Part shown: positions 16,199 to 23,096 of the stretch, in pieces
How positions within the stretch are numbered: position 1 is the stretch's first letter
Layout: every line of letters begins with the position of its first letter
Assembly (NCBI GenBank): GCA_026985785.1
Contig: JALSPT010000172.1
Location: 1-32,568 of the forward strand
Length of the DNA: 32,568 bases
From: Anaerolineales bacterium
Lineage (GTDB): Bacteria; Chloroflexota; Anaerolineae; Anaerolineales; DRMV01
Direction: 5' to 3'
Made by a program: the position numbers and the translations under genes
Notes under the pieces: model-generated
The model's input: only the letters and a program-made list of their open reading frames with translations
Told to the model about the DNA's origin: nothing
The model's database searches: none

Positions 16199-16368
16199 GC
16201 ACCTCCTTCGTCGTCGCGCTGTCCAAGACATCGTGGAAAAGCGTTGCACGGATAGCCTGCAAGGGGGCATTCCACCCGCGCAGGGCTTTTCAATAATAGC
16301 CAAATCTATCGCATTTTGCCGCGCCAAGGCTGATCTCACCCATCCCCCAGCCGCCTGACGGCGGCTTT

Positions 16369-16403
16369 CCCCCTTCCCTCTCTTAGTAAGAGAGGGAAGG
16401 GGG
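16369..16403. repeat. 17-bp inverted repeat (stem-loop)
   Basis: CCCCCTTCCCTCTCTTA and its exact complement around a single G; in RNA a 14-15-bp stem with a small loop TTAGTAA. Confidence 0.85.
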
Positions 16404-16404
16404 T

Positions 16405-16435
16405 GCCCAAAAAGCGCAAAATGCGCTTTTTGGGC
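16405..16435. repeat. 14-bp inverted repeat (stem-loop)
   Basis: GCCCAAAAAGCGCA and its exact complement around AAA. It starts one base after the previous inverted repeat; the embedded TTTTT means that it could terminate transcription from the FmdB-type gene. Confidence 0.85.
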
Positions 16436-16537
16436 GGGGGTTAGGAGAGATCTTCGTCTCTGGAGTAACCAAGTGCAAGACTTTTGAAAAGCCCTGCCAC
16501 CCGCGCAGGGTGAGCCCATCCCTCTCCCTGCCCATGG

Positions 16538-16543
16538 TATAAT
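16538..16543 (+). promoter_or_regulatory. -10 box of a leaderless promoter for the DsbA-like gene
   Basis: TGGTATAAT (an extended -10) ends 6 nt before the ATG at 16550. There is no Shine-Dalgarno between them and no good -35. Confidence 0.65.
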
Positions 16544-16549
16544 CGCTCC

Positions 16550-17290
16550 ATGGCAAAGAAAAAACCTCTACCTCCAAGCACCAGCCAACCGCTGGTGGTA
16601 AGTGCTTTTTACGCCTTCATCGTGGTGGCCTTCGGGGCAGGGTTGCTGGCAGGCTATTTGCTGTGGGGGGGAAATCACCCCGCCCCTCAGCAGCAGACTG
16701 CGGCTGCCCAGCAACAGCCCCAGGCGCAAAACCAGCCCAACGGCACTCCCACCGCCGCCAAACGCTATGACGTCGACACCGACGACGACCCCAGCATCGG
16801 CCCCAAAACCGCGCCGGTTACCATCATCGAGTTCTCCGATTACCAATGCCCCTACTGCCGCCGTTGGGCCGAGCAGGTCGAAGGGGAATTGCTCAAAACT
16901 TACGGCGACAAAATCCGCATCGTGTACCGCGATTTCCCCCTCACCAGCATCCACCCCGAAGCATTGCCCGCCGCCGAAGCCGCCAACTGCGCCGGCGAGC
17001 AGGGAAAATACTGGGAATACCACGACGCCCTCTTTGGGCGCAAGCATGGCCTGGGGCACGACGCCTACCTGGCCTATGCCAAAGACCTGGGGCTGAACAT
17101 GGCACAGTTCACCCAGTGCCTGGACGAACACCGCTATCAGGATGAGATCAAAGCCGACCAGCAATATGCCATGCAACTGGGTGTGCGCTCGACGCCGACC
17201 TTTTTCATCAACGGCATCCCGGTGGTCGGTGCCCAGCCCTTCTCGGTGTTCAAGCAAATCATCGACAAAGAACTCAAGAACGCCCAGTAA
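16550..17290 (+). CDS. membrane-anchored DsbA-family thiol-disulfide oxidoreductase
   Basis: 246 aa. A basic N-terminus and one membrane segment (about 15-39) anchor it with the catalytic domain outside. A low-complexity Gln/Ala/Pro linker (45-70) follows. The thioredoxin-like domain holds the redox motif CPYC (Cys100, Cys103) in FSDYQCPYCRRW, and the cis-Pro loop GVRSTPTFFING near the C-terminus, with the all-helical insertion between. It matches the DsbA/BdbD-like group (Thioredoxin_4). It likely forms disulfides in exported proteins; a DsbB or VKOR partner is not in the window. The ATG follows a TATAAT box by 6 nt, with no Shine-Dalgarno. Confidence 0.93.
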   Translation: MAKKKPLPPSTSQPLVVSAFYAFIVVAFGAGLLAGYLLWGGNHPAPQQQTAAAQQQPQAQNQPNGTPTAAKRYDVDTDDDPSIGPKTAPVTIIEFSDYQCPYCRRWAEQVEGELLKTYGDKIRIVYRDFPLTSIHPEALPAAEAANCAGEQGKYWEYHDALFGRKHGLGHDAYLAYAKDLGLNMAQFTQCLDEHRYQDEIKADQQYAMQLGVRSTPTFFINGIPVVGAQPFSVFKQIIDKELKNAQ

Positions 17291-17308
17291 CCCTCCCCCT
17301 CCCCCACG

Positions 17309-17345
17309 CAGCCCCATCGTTCAGGTGGGGCTGTTTTGCTTTTGC
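17309..17345 (+). terminator. terminator after the DsbA-like gene
   Basis: An 8-bp stem (CAGCCCCA with TGGGGCTG), a 9-nt loop, then TTTTGCTTTTGC. It lies 18 nt after the stop and overlaps the end of the convergent rsmA. Confidence 0.8.
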
Positions 17346-18166
17346 AAAAAAGCCGCCGTCAACACCGCCCACTCTTCCAACTTCAAGGTTTCCGCCCGGC
17401 GCGTGGGCGCTATCTCGGCAGCACGGAGCAATCCCTCCGCCTCAGACGGTGCACACCCCAAACCGGCAGCCAGGGCGTTGCGCAACGTTTTGCGGCGCTG
17501 AGCGAACCCGGCTTTTGCCAGCCGGAAAAAAGCCGAAAGATGCGCTTCGGGAATACGGGGCTGGGGAAAAATCTCCACCCGCACCACCGCCGAGTCCACC
17601 TTGGGACGGGGGTAAAAAGCCCCGCCTGGAATGCGGGCAGCAATGCGGGGCTGACCAAACACCTGCACACTGAGCGCCAGCAGGCTCATGTGCGGCGGCG
17701 TGGCGGCAATGCGCTGGGCAACCTCCCGTTGTACGGTGAGCACCACGCGTTGAGGGCGCGCCGCCGCGGTCAGCAGATGACGAATGACCGCCGAAGTGAT
17801 GTAGTACGGGATGTTGGCCACCACCACGTAAGGTTCTCCCCCCATCAACCCGGCAGGATCATGCTGCAAAACATCCCCAAATACCAAACGGACATTGGCA
17901 TAAGGACGCAGAACTTCCTCCAGCGCCGGTTGCAGGCGAGCATCCAGTTCTACAGCCACCACCCGGCGGGCGCGCTGCGCCAGCAAGCGGGTAAGGCTGC
18001 CCACCCCCGGCCCGATTTCAAGCACGGCTTCATCCCCCCGCAGTTCGGCAGCAGCCACCACCCGCCGCAAGGCGCTTGCGCTGACCAAAAAATTCTGCCC
18101 CAAGCGACGATCGGGGCGCAGGCCGTAACGACGCAGCAGGGCAGGTAGGTTCAGGGCAGAATCCAC
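17321..18166 (-). CDS. rsmA: 16S rRNA (adenine1518/1519-N6)-dimethyltransferase
   Basis: A 281-aa SAM-dependent enzyme (KsgA) that dimethylates two adjacent adenines in the 3' helix of 16S rRNA during late 30S assembly. RRLGQNFL, the SAM motif LEIGPGVGSLT, the catalytic NIPYYI, the segment VQREVAQRIAA and YPRPKVDSAVVR are all present. A GTG at 18166, 9 nt after GGAG, gives the usual short N-terminus and overlaps the upstream yabE-like stop by 16 nt; a start at 18226 would add 20 residues (301 aa). The yabE-like then rsmA order resembles the Bacillus yabE-rnmV-ksgA locus with rnmV missing. Confidence 0.94.
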   Translation of the reverse strand: MDSALNLPALLRRYGLRPDRRLGQNFLVSASALRRVVAAAELRGDEAVLEIGPGVGSLTRLLAQRARRVVAVELDARLQPALEEVLRPYANVRLVFGDVLQHDPAGLMGGEPYVVVANIPYYITSAVIRHLLTAAARPQRVVLTVQREVAQRIAATPPHMSLLALSVQVFGQPRIAARIPGGAFYPRPKVDSAVVRVEIFPQPRIPEAHLSAFFRLAKAGFAQRRKTLRNALAAGLGCAPSEAEGLLRAAEIAPTRRAETLKLEEWAVLTAAFLQKQNSPT

Positions 18167-19398
18167 GGAATTTGCTCCGGCGGGGGCGGGGGTGCGACGA
18201 AACACAACGTCGTCCACTGATGCCACGATTGATAATCGTCATCCGAATAGCCCAAATCGATCCACGCACGGCCAGGGATGCCCCCGCCGATGTCGGCAAT
18301 CACCCCAAAACCGTAGCCCGGCACGTACACTTTTTGCCCCCCCATGTAGGCATACCACGAGCGCTTGACGGCCACGATGCCCTTGCGCAACGTCATCCCG
18401 CTGAACGTGCGGTCGGAACAGTAGTCCACCCCCAGCCGACACGGCGAATACGAAGTTGCATACACCCGCACGATGCGCCAACACGTCACCGGGCCATCGG
18501 GCGTTTGCAGCGTTTGGGGCACGATTTTGGTGCCATAGCCCACGATGCGCGGCTTGGGCGGCTGCGCCAGCCAGGCGTCTTCCACTGTCCGCGCCACCTC
18601 GACGCCATCTTGGTAACGCACCCGTACCCGCTGCACCTGCAAGCCATAGGTTCCCTTCTGCACCACCTTGACCGTGTCCAGCGGCACATCGGGCAGCGGC
18701 TGGGTCTTGGTAGCGAACGCCACGGGCAATTGGCGCAGCACGACGGTTTCCCACACGCGATGGAAGGTGACGAGCGCCTGTGCGCCGGTAGGCAAGGGCG
18801 CGGTATCCTCAGGGGCGGTCGTTTCCAACCCCTGAGGGGCAAGGCGAGCAGCGGCCAAAGCCTCGCCCACCGTGGCCGAGGTGCTGTAAAGGCGCAGTGT
18901 ACGCCTGCCAACGCGCACGGAGAGCGGGCGGGCACGCGTCAGGGTGACGTGGAGGGGGGCCGTCAGCCAAGTCGATGCTTCCGGGCGTAAACGGTCGGCT
19001 TCGGACAAGACGATGCCTTGCGCCCACAGGGCTTCTGCCAGGGTGGGCGCCGTCGTGCTCAAACGCACACTTTTGCCGCCGGTTCTCAGCGTGATGGGCA
19101 CCGCGGCGCGAAGTTGGATCACCGGCGGCACTTTTCCTTGCGGCAACGCCTGGTTTGCCCCCCAACGCCGGCCATCGACGGTGATTTCGCTGCCATCTGG
19201 CGCGGCCATACCCGCCGCCTTCAATGCCTCGGCAGGGGTCGTCGCCCCAGCCGCCCACGCTACACGTTCCGCACTTACCACCCACGCCCCACGCGCGGGC
19301 GTTCCCCTCGCTGCTGCGGCGTCGCCGAGATGTCCCCACACCCCCACAAAAACGGCCAGCAGCACCGCGACGAACACCGGCCACCGCCGCCAATGCAT
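18151..19398 (-). CDS. YabE-like secreted protein: DUF348 repeats, G5 and 3D domain
   Basis: 415 aa from the ATG at 19398 (a GTG at 19404 would add 2 residues). An N-terminal signal/anchor (about 3-25) is followed by three ubiquitin-like DUF348 repeats (about 35-205; for example TTPAEALKAAG, APTLAEALWAQG, ATVGEALAAARL), a G5-type segment (LDTVKVVQKGTYGLQVQRVR) and a C-terminal 3D domain (ATSYSPC ... FGVIADIGGGIPGRAWIDLG) with the three conserved Asp. Such proteins are cell-wall-associated and resemble resuscitation-promoting/lytic transglycosylase-type stationary-phase proteins. The Rpf catalytic domain itself is absent. It is cotranscribed with rsmA. Confidence 0.88.
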   Translation of the reverse strand: MHWRRWPVFVAVLLAVFVGVWGHLGDAAAARGTPARGAWVVSAERVAWAAGATTPAEALKAAGMAAPDGSEITVDGRRWGANQALPQGKVPPVIQLRAAVPITLRTGGKSVRLSTTAPTLAEALWAQGIVLSEADRLRPEASTWLTAPLHVTLTRARPLSVRVGRRTLRLYSTSATVGEALAAARLAPQGLETTAPEDTAPLPTGAQALVTFHRVWETVVLRQLPVAFATKTQPLPDVPLDTVKVVQKGTYGLQVQRVRVRYQDGVEVARTVEDAWLAQPPKPRIVGYGTKIVPQTLQTPDGPVTCWRIVRVYATSYSPCRLGVDYCSDRTFSGMTLRKGIVAVKRSWYAYMGGQKVYVPGYGFGVIADIGGGIPGRAWIDLGYSDDDYQSWHQWTTLCFVAPPPPPEQIPWILP

Positions 19399-19416
19399 CG
19401 CCACAATATCACTTCG

Positions 19417-19548
19417 TCACTTGATGAGGGTAATCACAAAGGAAAGGATGATCAACGCCCCAATGGCTGCCATCACAATCTGCTGGCGGCGCATAGCACG
19501 CTGCTGAGCCTTGCTCAGTTTGTTCTTCTTGGACTTGCTTTTGGCCAT
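19417..19548 (-). CDS. 43-aa single-pass membrane protein
   Basis: A very basic N-terminal half (KSKSKKNKLSKAQQRAMRRQQ) and one C-terminal membrane helix (VMAAIGALIILSFVITLI), so it is probably tail-anchored with the basic part in the cytosol where it could touch nucleic acid or ribosomes. The ATG at 19548 is supported by GGAGGTG 5 nt upstream; longer readings are rejected. It precedes the YabE-like gene by 18 nt. No known family was recognised. Confidence 0.75.
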   Translation of the reverse strand: MAKSKSKKNKLSKAQQRAMRRQQIVMAAIGALIILSFVITLIK

Positions 19549-19557
19549 AAGACACCT

Positions 19558-19587
19558 CCGAGGCCGAATTTTACCATGGCGCCTCGG
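19558..19587 (-). promoter_or_regulatory. inverted repeat spanning the -10 and SD region of the 43-aa gene
   Basis: CCGAGGC (19558-19564) pairs with GCCTCGG (19581-19587), 16 nt apart. Between them lies a TAAAAT -10-like box (minus strand, 19573..19568). The left arm touches the GGAGG ribosome-binding site, so a hairpin or a bound protein could affect initiation. Confidence 0.35.
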
Positions 19588-19612
19588 GCGTAGCCCCATC
19601 CACTGCGCAGGG

Positions 19613-19969
19613 TTAGCAAGGAGGGGCTTCTCCAAGATCTCTCAAAATCTGACAGATAGCCCGTTTCAGTACAGGAATATCTTGCTCCGCTGTAGCCCAT
19701 ACGAGATCCACATCTACCCCAAAGTAATCGTGTATCAACTTGTTTCGCATGTCCACAATATCCCGCCACGGCACCGAGTACATCTCCTTCAACTCAGCGG
19801 ACATGCGCTTGGTAGCCTCGCCAATTATCTCCAACTGCCGAATTACCCCATCTTGGAGTAATTCTGCCCTGGTAAACTCTTCCGCTGTCACCCCCGCCAA
19901 ATAGCGCTCTATGCGCTCGATCGCGTCCAAAATGTGCCGCAGGTAAACCCTGTCCTCATGTGTTTTCAT
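19613..19969 (-). CDS. HepT-like HEPN toxin (DUF86)
   Basis: A 118-aa, all-helical HEPN-domain protein, the toxin of HepT/MntA pairs, a ribonuclease. The catalytic RX4HXY motif is RNKLIHDY (Arg75, His80, Tyr82), with the HEPN hallmark QLEIIGEATKRMS (45-57) and WRDIVDMRN. In characterised HepT/MntA systems the tyrosine is AMPylated by MntA to neutralise the toxin. The ATG at 19969 overlaps the mntA-like stop by 14 nt, so translation is coupled. Confidence 0.93.
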   Translation of the reverse strand: MKTHEDRVYLRHILDAIERIERYLAGVTAEEFTRAELLQDGVIRQLEIIGEATKRMSAELKEMYSVPWRDIVDMRNKLIHDYFGVDVDLVWATAEQDIPVLKRAICQILRDLGEAPPC

Positions 19970-20279
19970 ACATCACCCGCGCCTCGCCAACCACCTGGGA
20001 ACGCATATAGGGGCTGAGTGCCTTCTCGGTCACAAGGTCGACAGGCCTTCCCAACACTTCGGACAACTCCCGTTGCAAACGCACGAGGTGCAACAGAGTC
20101 ACCGGCTCGGTAAATTCTACCAACAAATCTATATCGCTGCCCTTTCCCGCTGAGCCTCGGGCAACTGACCCAAAAACCCGCAACGAGCGCACCCGATAAC
20201 GCCGGCAAATTGCATCAATTTCGCCCGCGTGGGTAGAAAAAAGCATCAGGGAAGATGGTGCAAGGTTGTCGTTGCTCAT
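19956..20279 (-). CDS. MntA-like nucleotidyltransferase antitoxin
   Basis: A 107-aa protein with the minimal nucleotidyltransferase core: FGSVARGSAGKGSDIDLLVEF (Gly37-Ser38 with Asp49 and Asp51) and a third acidic residue Asp81 in RPVDLV. In characterised pairs MntA adds AMP to the HEPN toxin. The start ATG at 20279 lies 6 nt after a TACAAT box with no Shine-Dalgarno, indicating leaderless translation. The antitoxin-first order and the overlap with the HepT gene fit a type VII toxin-antitoxin unit. Confidence 0.92.
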   Translation of the reverse strand: MSNDNLAPSSLMLFSTHAGEIDAICRRYRVRSLRVFGSVARGSAGKGSDIDLLVEFTEPVTLLHLVRLQRELSEVLGRPVDLVTEKALSPYMRSQVVGEARVMYENT

Positions 20280-20285
20280 GTCTCT

Positions 20286-20291
20286 ATTGTA
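20286..20291 (-). promoter_or_regulatory. -10 box of a leaderless promoter for the MntA/HepT unit
   Basis: TACAAT on the minus strand ends 6 nt before the ATG at 20279; no Shine-Dalgarno and no convincing -35 are seen. Confidence 0.55.
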
Positions 20292-20347
20292 CTCGAAAAA
20301 CCTCACCCTACGGAATCCGCAAAACCCACAACCGGACCGCCCATTTG

Positions 20348-20707
20348 CTACCCCTCGAGCGCCCGTTCCAACTCCTCCAAGACCACCGGTTTGGTGAGAT
20401 AAGCGTTCGCCCCCAGCCCCAACAGGCGCTTGCGCTCGGTTTCGGCAAATTCCGACGTCAGCATGACCACCCGCACGTGCTCCCAGCGGGAGCGGCTGCG
20501 CACAAATTCGAGAAATTCATCCCCGCCCACGTGCGGCATGTTGAGATCCAGCAAGATGACATCGGGGGGCGCCTCTCGCAGCAAGGCTCGCCCAGCAGCC
20601 CGCGGAGAGAGGAAAATGCGGTAGCGCCAGCCCAACAGGCTCAACATCAGCCCAATGGCTTCGGCCATTTCACGATCGTCGTCCACAATCCACGCCACAC
20701 CGGGCAT
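20348..20707 (-). CDS. single-domain response regulator (receiver only)
   Basis: A 119-aa receiver domain: acidic pocket VDDDRE (8-13), phospho-acceptor Asp54 in ILLDLNMP, switch Thr84 in VMLTSEF and Lys106 in YLTKPV. No output domain and no kinase gene nearby. It is the second such orphan in the window and only distantly similar to the one at 14329. AGGAGAAG precedes the ATG at 20707. It stands alone, between the toxin-antitoxin pair and the divergent tsaE. Confidence 0.9.
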   Translation of the reverse strand: MPGVAWIVDDDREMAEAIGLMLSLLGWRYRIFLSPRAAGRALLREAPPDVILLDLNMPHVGGDEFLEFVRSRSRWEHVRVVMLTSEFAETERKRLLGLGANAYLTKPVVLEELERALEG

Positions 20708-20743
20708 AAAACTTCTCCTGGGCAGAAGGATACCAGTACCTCA

Positions 20744-20749
20744 ATTGTA
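20744..20749 (-). promoter_or_regulatory. candidate -10 box for the orphan receiver
   Basis: TACAAT on the minus strand, about 36 nt before the ATG at 20707; the -35 is weak. Confidence 0.4.
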
Positions 20750-20796
20750 CTCCAAAGCGTCGTTGGTGTCGGCAGCAGGTCTTGGGTGTTCGCTGG

Positions 20797-20802
20797 TATA
20801 AT
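20797..20802 (+). promoter_or_regulatory. -10 box of a leaderless promoter for tsaE
   Basis: TGGTATAAT (an extended -10) ends 6 nt before a GTG at 20809. It would drive the tsaE-tsaB-rimI-udg series and perhaps the glycan genes beyond. Confidence 0.6.
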
Positions 20803-20808
20803 CACGCC

Positions 20809-21306
20809 GTGGTGATTTTACGCGCAGATGCCCTGGAGTTCATCAGCCGTTCAGCGGAGCAAACTCGCCGGCTGGGAATGCGCTTGGGAGCGTGGTTGCA
20901 ACCCGGCGATGTCCTCGCGTTGGAAGGCGACTTAGGCGGCGGCAAAACGACCTTTGTCCAGGGGCTGGTGGCCGGATGGGGTTCAGCCGAGCACGTGGTC
21001 AGCCCGACATTTGTGCTGGTCAACCTCTACCGGCGTGACGACGGCGCGCCTTTCTATCACATGGATGCTTACCGCCTCTCCGGTCCAGCCGAAGCCCTGG
21101 ACTTAGACATTGCTGCCATGTGGGAAGAAGCGCCCCTGGTGGTGGAATGGGCAGACATCATCGCCGAGGCCCTACCGGAAGAGCGGCTCACCATCCGCTT
21201 TGCATGGCTGGGCGAGTTGCAGCGGACGCTGGCCTTCCTGCCCACCGGTGAACGCCCCCGCCATCTGGTTCGTCGGTTGCGGGCAGCCATTTTACGCGGC
21301 CTGTAA
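20809..21306 (+). CDS. tsaE: tRNA t6A37 synthesis ATPase TsaE
   Basis: A 165-aa P-loop ATPase that resets the TsaB-TsaD complex in making threonylcarbamoyl-adenosine-37 of ANN-reading tRNAs. The Walker A motif is GDLGGGKTT (40-48). SPTFVLVNLY and FYHMDAYRL are family signatures, and VVEWAD matches the switch segment. The start is taken as GTG 20809, 6 nt after a TATAAT box (leaderless); a TTG at 20782 would lie upstream of the -10 box and is rejected. tsaB follows 12 nt later; tsaD and tsaC are not in the window. Confidence 0.93.
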   Translation: MVILRADALEFISRSAEQTRRLGMRLGAWLQPGDVLALEGDLGGGKTTFVQGLVAGWGSAEHVVSPTFVLVNLYRRDDGAPFYHMDAYRLSGPAEALDLDIAAMWEEAPLVVEWADIIAEALPEERLTIRFAWLGELQRTLAFLPTGERPRHLVRRLRAAILRGL

Positions 21307-21318
21307 GGAGCAAACGCC

Positions 21319-21993
21319 ATGTTGCTGGCGCTGGACACTTCTACCGAACGCATTGGCGTAGCGCTATACGACGGAACGCGCGTCGTGGCCGAGTGTGCCT
21401 GGCAGGGCGGGCGTCGCCATACGCGCCAACTGGCGCCTCTGATCCACGAAGTGCTAAGTCGCGTCGGCGCGTCAATGGACGAGGTGAGCGGCATTGCCGT
21501 GGCGTTGGGGCCGGGATCGTTTACCGGCCTGCGGATTGGCCTGGCTTTTGCCAAAGGGCTGGCGGTAGGGCGGGGGCTTCCCTTGCTGGGCGTGCCCACG
21601 CTGGACGCGGTGGCCGCTGCCGTGCCGCCGACGTCGGCGTTTCCCACCCTGGCGGCTGTTCTCCCTGCCGGGCGGGGACGGCTGGCTGTGGGCTGGTATC
21701 GGTTGAACGAGGGGACCTGGCAGCCCGGGCAAGCGCCGGAAATCCTGACTGCCGATACCCTGGCACAGCGCATCCACAACCCCACCGTGGTGTGCGGCGA
21801 ACTGCAAGCCGAAGAACGCCGCCGCTTGGCCCGTAAGTACCGCCGCGTGTGGCTTCCCTCACCGGCAACATGCGCCCGCCGCCCGGCCTACGTGGCCGAA
21901 CTCGCCTGGCAGCGTTTGCAAGCCGGAGAGAGCGATCCCGCCGCCACCCTCGCCCCCATCTACCTGCACACCGGCACCCCCATCCCGGCATGA
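21319..21993 (+). CDS. tsaB: tRNA t6A37 synthesis protein TsaB
   Basis: 224 aa of the ASKHA fold, the non-catalytic scaffold paired with TsaD for t6A formation. LLALDTSTERIGVALY at the N-terminus and GPGSFTGLRIGLAFAKGLA in the middle are diagnostic. The C-terminal half is shorter and less conserved, as usual in this family. AAGGAG lies 9 nt before the ATG. The stop overlaps the rimI start (ATGA), so translation is coupled. Confidence 0.94.
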   Translation: MLLALDTSTERIGVALYDGTRVVAECAWQGGRRHTRQLAPLIHEVLSRVGASMDEVSGIAVALGPGSFTGLRIGLAFAKGLAVGRGLPLLGVPTLDAVAAAVPPTSAFPTLAAVLPAGRGRLAVGWYRLNEGTWQPGQAPEILTADTLAQRIHNPTVVCGELQAEERRRLARKYRRVWLPSPATCARRPAYVAELAWQRLQAGESDPAATLAPIYLHTGTPIPA

Positions 21994-22463
21994 CGGTTGT
22001 TCGCATTCGCCCGATGCGGGCGGAAGACATCCCCCGCGTGCAGGAAATCGACCGCCTGGCCTTTACCGTCCCCTGGCCGCCCTCGGCCTTCCCTCACGAG
22101 TTGCGCCACAGCCCCCATTCCCGCCTGTGGGTAGCCGAGGTGGATGGCGAAGTGGTGGGGTTTGTGGTCGTGTGGCTGATCGTGGACGAGGCGCATATTG
22201 CCACCATCGCCGTCCACCCCGATTTTCGGCAGCAGGGCATCGCCCGCCGTCTGCTGGAAACCGCCATCCAGTCCGCCAGAGAGGAGGGGGCGGCGCTGGC
22301 CACGCTGGAAGTGCGCGCCGGCAACACCGCCGCCCAAGCGCTTTACCGGCAGATGGGCTTTGCGGTCGTGGGGCGGCGGGCGCGCTATTACACCGACAAC
22401 GGCGAAGACGCGCTGATCATGACGCTCGTATGGCAGCCCGAAGGAGGAACGCATGAACGCTGA
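21990..22463 (+). CDS. rimI: ribosomal-protein-alanine N-acetyltransferase-type GNAT protein
   Basis: 157 aa. A GNAT fold with acetyl-CoA loop VHPDFRQQGIARRLLE (motif A) and EVRAGNTAAQALYRQMGFAVVGRRARYY, the RimI hallmark, ending in the DALIM segment. In other bacteria RimI acetylates the N-terminus of ribosomal protein S18 and is often clustered with tsaB, as here. The start ATG at 21990 overlaps the tsaB stop and has no ribosome-binding site of its own. The stop overlaps the start of the glycosylase gene. Confidence 0.9.
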   Translation: MTVVRIRPMRAEDIPRVQEIDRLAFTVPWPPSAFPHELRHSPHSRLWVAEVDGEVVGFVVVWLIVDEAHIATIAVHPDFRQQGIARRLLETAIQSAREEGAALATLEVRAGNTAAQALYRQMGFAVVGRRARYYTDNGEDALIMTLVWQPEGGTHER

Positions 22464-23088
22464 GCAGATTCTGGCCCAGGTGGCCGAAGAGGTGCGGTCA
22501 TGCCAGCGATGCCCGCTGCATCGGGCGCGCCGCAAAGCCGTGCCGGGGGAAGGCCCGGCGGATGCCGAAATCATGTTCATCGGCGAAGCCCCCGGCTTCC
22601 ACGAAAACGTGCAAGGGCGACCTTTCGTGGGGGCGGCGGGGCAATTCTTGGACGAATTGCTGCACAGCATCGGTTTGCGGCGCGAGGAGGTTTACATTAC
22701 CAACGTCGTCAAATGCCGCCCGCCGGGCAACCGCGACCCTGAACCGGAGGAACTGGCTGCCTGCGAGCCTTACCTCGACCGGCAGATCAAGGCCATCCGT
22801 CCCAAAGTGATCGTCACCTTAGGGCGCTTTTCGATGGCCAAGTTCATCCGCAACGCCAAAATCAGCCAGATCCACGGCAAACCGGTCAAAGTGCGCGGCC
22901 AGTTGGTGGTTCCCATGTACCACCCCGCCGCCGCATTGCACCAACCCTCGCTGCGGCGGGTGGTAGAAGCCGACTTTGCCCGCCTCCCCGACATCATCCG
23001 CCAGGCAGCGGAGATTCCCGAAAGCGTGGAAGAGATCGCCGAGGAAAAACCGTCCAAGGACAAGCCGCAGCAACTTTCGCTGTTTTAG
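22453..23088 (+). CDS. family 4 uracil-DNA glycosylase, [4Fe-4S]
   Basis: A 211-aa DNA repair enzyme that removes uracil from DNA. Four Cys that can hold the iron-sulfur cluster are visible: CQRC (17, 20), VVKCRPPG (88) and AACEPY (104). The active-site motif GEAPGFHE (45-52) and motif YHPAAALHQP are intact. This family is common in thermophiles and in deep-branching bacteria. It overlaps rimI by 11 nt and has GGAGG upstream. The tail (about 195-211) is charged and variable. Confidence 0.94.
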   Translation: MNAEQILAQVAEEVRSCQRCPLHRARRKAVPGEGPADAEIMFIGEAPGFHENVQGRPFVGAAGQFLDELLHSIGLRREEVYITNVVKCRPPGNRDPEPEELAACEPYLDRQIKAIRPKVIVTLGRFSMAKFIRNAKISQIHGKPVKVRGQLVVPMYHPAAALHQPSLRRVVEADFARLPDIIRQAAEIPESVEEIAEEKPSKDKPQQLSLF

Positions 23089-23096
23089 GAGCGGGC

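Larger units (their letters stand above)
16273..16510. mobile_element. MITE-like, hairpin-rich intergenic element
   Basis: Terminal inverted repeats of 14 bp (GCAGGGCTTTTCAA at 16280-16293 and its exact complement at 16484-16497) are each flanked on the outside by the direct repeat CACCCGC (16273-16279 and 16498-16504). Inside are a 5-bp hairpin near 16351-16364, a 17-bp inverted repeat (16369-16403) and a 14-bp inverted repeat (16405-16435). There is no ORF. The length between the repeats, the target-site-like duplications and the nested hairpins fit a non-autonomous transposon remnant or a REP/Correia-like repeat. Copy number in the genome is unknown. Confidence 0.55.
16199..16549. other. 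351-nt intergenic region
   Basis: It holds the MITE-like element (16273-16510) with its stacked hairpins, and the -10 box of the DsbA-like gene. The 3' side of the FmdB-type gene (16199-16272) has no clear terminator. No credible ORF is seen; minus-strand ORFs here are translations of the inverted repeats. Confidence 0.7.

Noticed and set aside
16369..16435. CRISPR array or tandem repeat array
   Set aside because: These are two unrelated inverted repeats, not direct repeats with spacers. No CRISPR-like array was found in the window.
16017..16577. Minus-strand ORFs of 64-155 codons in the MITE-like region
   Set aside because: They are translations of the inverted repeats and of the low-complexity tail of the FmdB-type protein.
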